Positions 1-12,300 of a stretch of 64,000 bases of DNA are shown here, piece by piece; the stretch's first letter is position 1, and the number at the start of each line of letters is the position of its first letter. The stretch lies in the NCBI GenBank assembly GCA_037783415.1, contig JAZGTN010000009.1:4340001-4404000 (forward strand). The letters are read 5' to 3'. A program made the position numbers and the translations under genes. The notes under the pieces are model-generated. The model saw only the letters and a program-made list of their open reading frames with translations. It made no database searches and was not told the origin of the DNA. This stretch comes from Leptasterias polaris. Taxonomy: Eukaryota; Echinodermata; Asteroidea; Forcipulatida; Asteriidae.

Positions 1-317
1 GTGTGTGCAATGCATGGGGAGATCCACATTACGTGACTTTTGACGGTCTGAAGTATGACTTCCAAGGAGATTGTGATTACACTCTTGTCAGAGATTGCAG
101 AAACACTTCAGCTCTCCCATCCTTCCATGTGATGGCTAAGAATATCAAAAACAAGCCCTCTGATCGTGTAGCCTACACTCAAGAAGTCAGATTGGAGTTT
201 GGAGGCACTCTGTATTCTCTACTAAGGGAAGGAGAGGTGCGAATTGACGGTGTGGCTGTAACATTACCCTCCATGCGTCTTGATGGAGTCCATATCTACA
301 ATTCTGGTCGCAATGTG
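1..317 (+). CDS. Exon 1 (partial): VWD domain, first half, unit 1
   Basis: Codons start at base 3. The VWD signature [14 protein letters not shown] is followed by a [15 protein letters not shown] strand. Comparison with the paralogous exon at 2953 shows only about six bases of this exon lie left of the window. Donor GTAAGA at 318, phase 0. Confidence 0.9.
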
Positions 318-3300
318 GTAAGACTTGTTGTTCAAGTTTAGTTGGAAGGCGAAATATTTACGGAAATGCTGGATTTACAGTCACCTTTAAAGACCATTTG
401 GCTCTTTGAAAAGTGTTGATAATTTGTTCGGAATTGCTTTGTTTCAGATTTTATCAACTGACTTCCAGTTGGAGATTGTGTGGAACAAAAAGACAGACGT
501 CATTGTGACAGTTCCTCAAACATACTGGAACAGAACATGTGGTCTTTGTGGAACATTCAACGGAGACAGACACGATGATTTTATTCTACCAGATGGATCC
601 CTGGTAAGTGAATAAGTATAAAATAAGTTGGATTCCTACAATAGATTAAGTTGTTGTTAATTTGTGATGTTCCTGATTTGTTTAGAATCCTACCTTAAAC
701 AAACTTCTTTTAAAATGTTCTCTTTGAACCCAAACTTAATTATCCTTATAGAGTGATGGTCCAACTCCATTTGGAAACAGCTGGGCCTTGGATGAAGACC
801 AGTGTGATCCTACGACAGAGCCACCAGATCCGTGCGTTGAGGGCACAGAACCTTACCTACAGGCTATTGATCTGTGCTTTGTACTCATTGATCTAAACGG
901 TTGGTCAACTCATATTGATTTATTTCATTTCATTTTAAGCCAAATTAAAATTAATGTATTGAAATGCAAACTTCAGAGTTTGTTAAAGTGTCTCAAAAAA
1001 ATTTTGTCCTTTGATTTTTTTCTTCAGGTCCATTTGCATCATGCCATGATTTTGTGGATCCCGTTGAGTATCATGAATCTTGTGTGTATGATCTTTGTGC
1101 CACACTTCCTGAAGATGGCGTGATCTGTTCCAGTCTTGAGACTTATGCCGATGTTTGCCGTCTTGCTGGACGGAGGGTTGGTGACTGGAGAGCAGTTAGA
1201 AAACAATGTGGTATGTTGAGGTTTTTCTTTGAAGTTGTTTCATTTTTTGAGCAGCTTACCGTTAGAATCTTGTGTATATTTCTTAGAAAAATTCTCAACA
1301 AAATAACTTTGTCCTAACTAGTTCAGATTATTTTTAGATTGATTCATACCACATTGAAAGCTAGAGTGATGACAACTTTACTCTTTGAAGAAACGCCCTG
1401 TTTCCTTTTTTTTTCTCTTAAATCACTTCCTCCATTCTGAACAGTTTTTTTAAAGTAATTTTGTTACAAATTGTTTTTACTTTGTAATCAATTGTAGATC
1501 TGAATTGTCCGAGTGAGTTGATTCATGACTCATGTAGTACGTCTTGTCCTGCTACCTGCCTGGAACCAGAAGGATCCGATAATTGTACAGATGATTGTAT
1601 TGAAACCTGCCGCTGTCCAGAAGGTATGCTGCTTGAAGGAGATCACTGCATCCATCCTTCTGAGTGTGGCTGCTTCTTACAAGATGGAACGTACCTGGAA
1701 GTTAGTTTGAAATTCAATTCCATTTTGAGACAGTGACAAAGTTTTTAGCGTCTTTGATGTATATGTAACCGAGGTGGTTGTTACTGTTAAATTTTCCTAG
1801 ACGCCAAGAAAGTCACAGTTGACACACGTTTTAGTTACTGTATATGAGCTTATTATTTTGATTGCAATTTCTTGAAAATTGTATTTTGTAATTTACTATA
1901 TACAAAAACGACAATTGACAGTCACTGCAAAATTGGAGGACCTAAGAGCCCTCAGCTCTTGCAAGAAAGTTGTCCTTGTACAGGATGAACAAGAGATAAA
2001 GTGGTTCAGCTGTTGCAGCCTCTGCCTCTCATGCCTTAAACTGTAGACCTTGAGGGTCCAAAGATTGAAAAGGAACCCAACAAGCTAAGACGCCATAGTT
2101 CGTGAAAACTTACTGTTGAGCAAGAGCTCTTAAAATTGTGTCTTCTCGCTGCAACGCTGACTCTGAAAGTGGCCACTACCCAATTGCTACACAAGTATGT
2201 GAAAATGCTGGAAAGCAAACAATTTGCTTGACTTCACGCAATAGCCGTAAAATGAAAAGAAGTGATTACAAAAAACAAACAAAAAACGTATTCAGTATCC
2301 TGCATTCCGGCCGGGAACATACGAGAGAGTAACCTGCAGTGCTCTATTGAGGGCGATATCTACATTTGCCATAAGTAAAGTAATTGAATCGTGCCTGACA
2401 GCGCGACTCGCCGTCTGGCTGTTCACATTAATTATCCTTGACGGGCATTGGATATCAGATTTACGAGTGGTGTAGGGAACTAAACAAACTTTGTTTGAAA
2501 TTTGATCTGGATTATACTTGTTGAATCATTCTTAATTTGTATAAGGTCGCTACAAGCAATAAGTTCATTTTATTGTATTGGTGATTTCAAAATTCATGAA
2601 GAAGTTTGGTTTTGGTGACTTTGATGACTATTTCATTCTTTTCAATTAGAATGATGGAGTTTGGGTGTCTCGTGACTGTACTCAAAAATGTGTTTGTGGT
2701 GATGCTGGAAATGCGACATGTACAAGTATGGAATGTCACGAGTCTGCAAAATGTGCCATCAAGAACGGTGTGAGGGACTGCTACTGTAAGAGAGGTTTTA
2801 CTGGTGATGGACTCAACTGTCAAGGAGGTAATGAAATAGCATGTTGCAACTCAATTAAACTCAATCCTGAAGCTATTTTGTTACAGAATGTTTCAGTTTT
2901 TGTATCAAAAAGGCTCCACACTGATTTAATATGTTTTCCTGTTTGAATACAGCTCCTGGTGTGTGCAATGCATGGGGTGATCCACATTACGTGACCTTTG
3001 ACGGTCTGAAGTATGACTTCCAAGGAGATTGTGATTACACTCTTGTCAGAGATTGCAGAAACACTTCAGCTCTCCCATCCTTCCATGTGATGGCTAAAAA
3101 TATCAAAAACAAGCCCTCTGATCGTGTATCCTACACTCAAGAAGTCAGATTGGAGTTTGGAGGCACTTTGTATTCTCTACTAAGGGAAGGAGAGGTGCGA
3201 ATTGACGGTGTGACTGTAACATTACCCTCCATGCGTCTTGATGGAGTCCAAATCTACAATTCTGGTCGCAGTGTGGTAAGACTTGTTGTTCAAGTTTAGT

Positions 3301-6300
3301 TGAAGGCGAAATATTAACGGAAATGCTAGATTTACAGTCACCTTAAAAGATCATTTGGCTCCTAGAAAAGTTTGTTGATAATTTGTTCGGAATTGCTTTG
3401 TTTCAGATTTTATCAACTGACTTCCAATTGGAGATTGTTTGGAACAAAAAGACAGACGTCATTGTGACAGTTCCTCAAACATACTGGAACAGAACATGTG
3501 GTCTTTGTGGAACATTCAACGGAGACAGACACGATGATTTTATTCTACCAGATGGATCCCTGGTAAGTGAATAAGTATAAAATAAGTTGTATTCCTACAA
3601 TAGATTAAGTTGTTAATTTGTGATGTTCCTGGGCTCGATTTCACAAAGCACTAAGATTCATCTTAAGATGAGTTTTAAGTAATACCATAGTGATTTGTAT
3701 TGTGACATCACACTTTGCTTAGCAATAAGGATTGATTCCCAGTTAAGATCAATCTTAACTCTTTGTGAAATCGAGCCCAGATTTGTTTAGAATCCTACCT
3801 TAAACAAACTTCTTTTTAAAATGTTCTCTTTGAACCCAAACTTAATTATCCTTATAGAGTGATGGTCAAACTCGATTTGGAAACAGCTGGGCCTTGGATG
3901 AAGACCAGTGTGATCCTACGACAGAGCCACCAGATCCGTGCGTTGAGGGCACAGAACCTTACCTACAGGCTATTGATCTGTGCTTTGTACTCATTGATCC
4001 AAACGGTTGGTCAACTCATATTGATTTATTTCATTTTATTTTAAGCCAAATTAAAATTAATGTATTGAAATGCAAACTCCAGTGTTTTTTAAAGTGTCTG
4101 AACAAAAGTTTGTGTTTTGATTTTTTCTTCAGGTCCATTTGCATCATGCCATGATTTTGTGGATCCTCTTGAGTATCATGAATCTTGTGTGTATGATCTT
4201 TGTGCCACACTCCCTGAAGATGGCGTGATCTGTTCCAGTCTTGAGACTTATGCAGATGTTTGCCGTCTTGCTGGACAGAGGGTTGGTGACTGGAGAGCAG
4301 TTGGAAATCAATGTGGTATGTTGATGTTTTCCTTTAAAGTTGTTTCATTTTTTGATCAGCTTACCCTTAGAATCTTATGTATAATTCTTAGACAAAATAC
4401 TCAACAAATTAACATTAAAGTAATTTGTTACAATTTGTTTTCACTTTGTAATCAATTATAGATCTGAATTGTTCGAGTGAGTTGATTTATGACTCATGTA
4501 GTACGTCTTGTCCTGCTACCTGCCTGGATCCAGAAGGATCCGATAATTGTACAGATGATTGTATTGAAACCTGCCGCTGTCCAGAAGGTCTGCTGCTTGA
4601 AGGAGAACACTGCATCCATCCTTCTGAGTGTGGCTGCTTCTTACAAGATGGAACGTACCTGGAAGTTAGTTTGAAATTCAATTCCATTTTGAGACAGTGA
4701 CAAATATTTTAGCGTCTTTGATGTATATACTTGACTTGCATTGGGAATCAGATTTACGAGTGGTGTAGGAAACTAAACAAATATTGTTTGAAATTTGATC
4801 TGGATTTACTTGTTGAATCATTCTTAATTTTTATAAGGTCGCTACAAGCATGTTCATTTCATTGTACTGGTGATCCCAAAATTCATGAAGAAGTTTGTTT
4901 TGGGTGACTTTGATGATTATTTCATTCTTTTCAATTAGAATGATGGAGTTTGGGTGTCTCGTGACTGTACTCAAAACTGTGTTTGTGGTGATGCTGGAAA
5001 TGTGACATGTACAAGTATGGAATGTCACGAGTCTGCAAAATGTGCCATCAAGAACGGTGTGAGGGACTGCTACTGTAAGAGAGGTTTTACTGGTGATGGA
5101 CTCAACTGTCAAGGAGGTAATGAAATAGCATGTTGCAAATTAAACTCAATCCTGAAGCTATTTGACAAAAGAAAACATAGCTGAACAAAATAAAATGTTT
5201 GACAAAGGTGGTTTAAACACATTTCCTCTAGTATCGATGACTCTTAATTTGATGAAAATAGCTATTAATGTTCTCTTTCTTATTGCTTTTTCCTGTTTGA
5301 TTAATATAAATAAATAAAAATAATGAACAGAAAAATGTTTAAAGGGGTATTTGACATTAATACATTCTTTTGTCTGCTTAAATACTTGGAACATTGGGAT
5401 CAGCTTGAACACACTCTTTTAATAATTTTTTGTTTAAACTATCCAATTGTAGATTGTTCCTTGATTTGTGCCAATGGTGGAACAAGAAATGACACACAGT
5501 GCACATGTGCATGCGATCAACTTTGGAGTGGAGACAATTGTTCAGGTAACTTTAATATTATTCATTTTGTGTTTAGCAAATGAAGACATTAATGTAAATG
5601 AATGTGCACAGATTCCCAAATGATAAGTTTGGAAGTTACTTTGTGTGTTTAGAAACATCAGGCCACTTAGTGTATAAGTTATACACTGTTTGTTTTGTTG
5701 ACAACTATAAGATTTGATTAATGTTGTTTTCATACATTTAGTTGATTTTTCTCACTTTAAGTCCAATGCGGGGCACGACCCCTCACAGAGGCGAACATCT
5801 ATGATTGCGTGTTTTTTTCTTCTTCTTTCTGTTCACTTCCTACATGGCCCCATATCATTCCCAGCTAGCTACTCCTTCATTGCCATATCTTGAAAGACTT
5901 ATCCATGACCTGTTGGTTATCGAGAACCAGTGTTTCGCGTAGCATACCAGTTGATATCTGCAACTTGCAGGCTGTATGCAGGTTATCAATGGTATGCTAG
6001 TCAAGCAATGCTGGTTTACGATAACCAATGGTTCATGTTTTTAGGCCTATCCGTTAGTTATCTCGGAACAGCGTTGCATGCAGTATACCATTGATATCCA
6101 TTGATTCTTGTTCTTGTAGTTTGTAATGTAACCTGCATGAATGGAGGAACGTTTGATGAAGTGAACTGCAGTTGCACATGTGACGAATACTGGAGCGGTG
6201 ATAACTGTTCTGGTAAGTGGATTAAACTATATTTCATAAAAGTTTACGATAACTCTTTAAGAATATTGCAATGTGTGATCTAACCTGCCTGAATAGGGGA

Positions 6301-9300
6301 GCATTACTCACTACAGAGATGTTAAAGTACAATGATTAAGAAATATAGAAACTCAATTCTTCTTCTTGCAGATTGTGGTCTGACCTGCCTGAATGGAGGA
6401 ACTCTTGATGATGAAAACTGCACTTGTTGTTGTGACAAAAACTGGAGTGGTGATAACTGTTCTGGTAAGTAAATTGAAAGTATTTGTTATTATAACTGTA
6501 ACTTGCTGAGAGTATTTTTGTGTATCATCTAATTTGATGTTATACAAGTAGGGTGAAATTGCATAACTAACCTCTTCATATGAAAGTGCATTTCAAAGCA
6601 CAAAGACCGATTTATTTCCAACCACTTCCAAAACACTAGCCAGGCCTGAGTCTTGACTGAATTCATAAATAGGGGCTTTCCATACTCACCACCGGGTCCT
6701 GCAACTGGTGTGTATATTGGCGTGCTAACAGGCGGAACTCCCGTACTGGCAGCGGAGGAAACGGTCGTCACTGTCGTCGGTACCGGCCCAGGCACTAGCG
6801 TCATGTGAAACGCGGGTCCATGGCCACCAGGGGGCTGTTAATTCGTCGCTGGCACAGATGCACTCACGCCAACGCTTGGAGCGGCAGGTGTTGATGGTGC
6901 AGACTGCTGAACTTCAGGCGCATCTGGCTCGGCCCCAGCACACTTCTGAGGGCGAGAACTCCTCTTGCGCTTAATAACTACCCATTCCGTCTGACGGGCT
7001 CGGGGTGACTGGCGATGTACTCTTGGCATGTTGGGCGTAGACCGAACTTCAGGTTTTGCCAAAAACTAACCGTAAATTCCTCTTCCAAACCAACCGCAAA
7101 TATATACTCAACCAACGATAAAGGGCTATTCTACCTCCAAGTAATCATTTAAGCCAGTCAAAGCAATTGATATCCAACAGTGATAACAGTTAACGTTGAT
7201 TGATTATGTAAAGACAAAAAAAATTAATGTCTAAACACTTTGGTTGACTGTGACAAAGTGAGGAATTTCCTACCAAAAATTTACAACCCACGTTAATCCT
7301 CAAAGGCTGATTGGATAAAAGTAAAACTTACAAACATCGTCCGATCCATAATATTTGCAATGAAAATATTAATGCAACACGTAAAGCGCAGACCTTGACC
7401 CAGAAACACCATTCTGAAGTCCCCAGTAAACCTGTTACACAGTGTGCGTGCGCACCGACAATGTAAAACATACATGCATTATTGTAACTACAAAACACTA
7501 AAAAGCCATACGTCGGACGGCGTTGAGAATATACATGTTCACTGAGTTATAAGGCATTTTATCATTTATTGATGAAAAACTGGATTAATTGCTCAAATTA
7601 GATGTCTGTTAAACTTTACCAATGAAGAGATAAAAGAATGACCATAGATAAGCATGATTGAACACAAAAAATGTTTCACAAAGGTGGTGAAAAAAAAAAT
7701 TGTTTGCTAGTTTTGATCAGTGTTTATTTGAGTAAAATCATTTATTAATATTCCTTTTCTCATTTGTTTTCTACATTTTATTATTAATTGTTGAAATTAA
7801 TTACAAGAAAAAATCAAATTTATATTGTGGGAACGATGGGGGTCAGATTAATTGTGCTCTTCTATTAAAAATGATTGTTTTTAATCCATTTACTTTGCAC
7901 AGATTGTTCCTTAACTTGTGATAATGGTGGAACAAGGAATGACGAACAGTGCACCTGTACATGCGATCAATCCTGGAGTAGTGACACATGTTCAGGTAAC
8001 TTCCCCCCATTTTGTTGTTGTTTTATTTTTAGGGGAGATTATGGTCTCAAAAGTTTCTGGTTTTTTTGCAGATGTGTGTCACTATAATTAGCTTGTAATA
8101 TTGACACACCCCACGCTTCCCTCAGTCTCAGGTGCCCAACCATTATCGTTTCAATGCCCACCCTATGATCATCGCTCGACTGGTTGTTTTGGACTAAACA
8201 ATAAAAAAAAGACCTCGAGACCACCCCATTGACCATGTCCAACTGACCCTTCCTCCATACACTGACCATGTCAGCGACCAAAAGATTAATGCATTAATGT
8301 CAAATTGTTCATACATGTATATCATCATGCTATTATTTGCCTTTCCCACACTACGCTTCTACTCCATGACAATATGTACTCTTTGTTTAACCATACGGTT
8401 GATTTTAAAAAATCCTGTGTCTTATCAAAGGTTGATCAAATTTGCTTATGAAAAACAATTCATTGGAACTTCATTTTGCATTTCACGAATGTGACAATAA
8501 TCATGTTCCCCTTGATTTCTCTGCCATCCTTTTGTTAGAAAATGGGGAACAGTATGGGAGCATTTTGGGGTAAACGTGCTAATTAGATGTCTATTGAACT
8601 TCACCAATGAAGTGATAAAATGAATGACAGCTAGTAGATAAACAAGATTGATCAAAATATAAAAATTCACAAAAGTGGAGAAAAAAACAATTTTGCTAGT
8701 TTTGATCATTATTTATTTGAGATTATCAGCTATGTTCCTTTTTTCTTGTTTTTTTTTCTTCATTTTATTTTTAATTGTATGAAAATATAAATAATTGTAT
8801 GAAAATATAAAAAAGAAAACATCAACTTTGTTTGGTGGGAACAATGGGAGTCAGATTAAATGGACTTTTCTATTAAAAATGATTGTTTATAATCCATTCA
8901 CTTTGCACAGATTGTTCCATAACTTGTGACAATGGTGGAACAATGAATGAAGAACAGTGCATCTGTACATGCGATCAACCCTGGAGTGGAAACACATGTT
9001 CAGGTAACTTTATTTTCATAATTGTTTTCCCCCCTTTTTTATTTTTTATCTATTTATTTTTTTGGGGGGAGGGGGGATCAGTCTCACAAGCAAACAGGTG
9101 CCCAACTTTAATCATTCAAATGCCCACCTGTTTGACCAGTGTGTAGACTGGCTATCTGGGACTTTAATAAATTATGTGTTTGTATGACCTAAAGACCACC
9201 CCATTGACCCTTCATCCATGCACTGACCCTATCAGCGACCAAAAGGCCAATGAATTATAATGTCACAACTTTCTTTACTCTTTTTTCTATTATTGCCTTT

Positions 9301-12300
9301 CGTCATATAGTTGTCTTTGAAAAAAAACTGTCTTAACGCATACATATCAAGCTGATCAAAACTGTTTATGAAAAACAATTCAGCGAAACTGGATTTTGCA
9401 TTTTTCGGAAATTTAACCATAATCATGTTCCACTTGATTTCTCTGTATGGGGAACAGTATGGGGGCATATTTTGGGGATAATTGCGTTAATTAGATGATT
9501 ATTGAACTACACAAATAAAGAGTTAAAAAGAATGACCATAGATAACCATGATTGAACAAAATAAACAGTTTCATAAAGGTGCAGAAAAAACATGTTTGTT
9601 AGTTTTGATCACTGTTTATTTAAGTAATATCACCTATTCATGTTCCTTTTCTCTCGTGTTTTCTTCATTTTGTTATTAATTGTTTAAACGTATTAACTAA
9701 AAAATCATCAACTTTGTATGGTGGGAACAATCGGAATTAGATTAAAGTGACTCTTCTATTAAAACGATTGTTTTTAATCCATTTACTTCGCACAGATTGT
9801 TCCTTAACTTGTGCCAATGGTGGACAAAGGAATGACGACCAGTGCATCTGTACATGTGATCAACCCTGGAGTGGAGACACATGTTCAGGTAACTTTAATT
9901 TCATGACTATTTTCCCCCCTTTTTGCCCTTTTTTTTAAATGGGGGAGGGGGATTCCTGTCTAAAAAGTCTGTTTCTTGACAGACATTAAGGCAGTTTGAC
10001 TTGTGGTTTAGTAGATACAATGCTTCAAAAAGTGCACCTTGAAGGCAATGATGATGTCATCAATGTTCGTCTGCTTGAAGGTCATTATGTATAGCAATTT
10101 TGAAATTATTATTGTAAACTTTGCCACGGACATGTAGTGTAAGTGTAATTTGAGTGTAATTTGAGCTGTAACATCATTGAAAACAACTCGTAGAAAGTTG
10201 CAACTTTTAAATTACAAGATGTTCTGGTTTCAACCAGAAGTAGAGGTCACGCACACAATACAAAAAGGATACATTTATTACCTTTGTAATCCTGCAAAAA
10301 GCAACAACTTCATCATGACACTTTAACTTAAGGTACATGTCAAAGTTAAGGTCTATGCATATTAGAAGTTTCAAGTGTATGTGAACTTCACATGTAAGGG
10401 AAATCTTGCTGACAAGGTACAGTAAGAAGAATAATAAGAAGAACTAGTCATACAACGTTTGTGTGTAAAACAGACCATGAGGCTTTCCTCTTAAGCTTTA
10501 AGACCTGTACCTTTATGTTATGACATATGTCTCGTGATCTTTATTGACATCTGCATAACATTACTTGTTCATTGCACATAATATGTAGTACTTGGTAAAG
10601 ATCTTCGTAAATTGTACCTTTAAGGTGACGCCACGCTGTAGTAATTTACCTCATCATGTAATCGTTTAAGGAGACACTTTTTCTTGTACATGTTTTTGTG
10701 TTTCACTACTCTGGTACAATAATTTTTTTATTAAAAGTAAACAAAAAAACAAGTTTGATGTTTAGTTTAAATCACAGTTTAGTAGTACCTGCTATTCAAT
10801 CACTATGGACTCTTTGTAAAATTTTTTTTACTATAGTCGCACTTTTGATCTAATGGTAACATATTGTTTTGGGGTTTTTTTAACCCTAAAAATGTATTGT
10901 ACTTTCAGAGTGTGGTATAACCTGCCGAAATGGTAGAGTAGATTCTGATGGCTGCCGGTGTGTATGTGATCAAAACTGGGTAGGCGCTGACTGTTCTGGT
11001 AAGTGAAGGGGAATAAAATTCTTTGGATCACATTCTAGATTACCTTGAATCTCTGTACCAATTTATTGTGACACTTAAAGGCACTGAACACGTTTGGTAA
11101 TTACTCAAAATATATATTAGCATAAAAACTTACTTGGTAACCAGCAACGGAGAGCTGTTGATAGTATAAAACATTGTGAGAAACCACTCCCTCTGAAGTA
11201 ACATAGTTTTTAAGAAAGAGGTAACTTCTCACTAAAATAATAAAATAATTCATGCATGAAGCATTTTATTAGCATCTGAAAGCACACAAAATTGTGCAAC
11301 AAGGGTGTTTTTTCTTTCTTTATTTTCTTGCAACTTCGATGACCGATTCAGCCCAAATTTTCACAGGTTTGTTATTTTATGCATATGTTGGGATACACAG
11401 AGTGACAATACTGGTCTTTGATAATTACCAAACGTGTTCAGTGCCTTTAAATACAATTTAAACTTTACTCACATTTCAAAATTGTACATGAATGTAACGT
11501 GAAGAGAGCTTGACATGAACAGTTATTTTCCTTTTCTTGTTGTTTTTGTTTATTGTGAGTTTTTTTGCCAAACTATCACGAAAGACACAAGAAAAGTCAC
11601 CAGTGAATGTTTCAGTTCAATAAAGTGTCTATTTTGAGATTTTTGAGAAAATAGCAACAACATTTTTGTTACTGTTTGTTCATCAGTAACTTCAAATCCA
11701 TCCCTGTTTATCGAATATCAATGCAATTCTGTTAGCATTTTTTAAAAATAGTATTTTGAGATTCAAGTAATTTGACATACGTTGATTTATAATCAGCGGG
11801 GGACTCTACCGACCCCAAAGTTCCACACAATGCTTACCACCGTTACCATCTTTGTAATATTTAGTAGGACTTCAAATAAAACATACGCATTTGTTTACTG
11901 TGACATCCTGTTTGATCCTGCCTTAAAAATGTATGTTTCTTTACCAAGAATTATGAATATACAACCAGGCCCAGTTCTCATTTACTTGTTGAACTTTAAA
12001 TTAAACACACCGTTCTAATGGGATGTGGTAGGTAGTGCAATAACGACTTGACTAATCCATCAACCTTGTTGGAAGTAAGCTAAAAATGAAAACTACATTC
12101 TTCTATTTCAGTCTGTAGACACAGCGGCTGTGGTATTGGTGGTACGCTGAATAGCCAGACATGTGCATGTGAATGCAGACCATACTGGACAGCCCCAGAC
12201 TGCTCAAGTAAGTGGGCATACTCAAACTTTCATCAAAGGGGCACATATTGCCTTTGAATTGGGGGCTCTTTGTGCTATAAAAAGGCGATTGTTATTATAT

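Larger units (their letters stand above)
7600..10400 (+). repeat. Tandem duplication of a one-exon EGF cassette with its introns (3 copies)
   Basis: Exons 16, 17 and 18 lie about 0.9-1 kb apart and share intron blocks: TCTATTAAAA with GATTGTTT before the exon, and a GACCACCCCATTGACC-type block after exons 16 and 17. The exon 18 downstream intron has diverged or been replaced. Confidence 0.8.

Noticed and set aside
318..341. Read-through of exon 1 to a stop at 339-341
   Set aside because: GTAAGA at 318 joins in frame to exon 2, which carries the rest of the VWD domain; the same holds in unit 2.
880..890. Alternative donor TTT|GTACTC for exon 3
   Set aside because: It would remove the conserved C8 segment VLIDxNG and break the phase to exon 4; GTTGGT at 900 preserves both.
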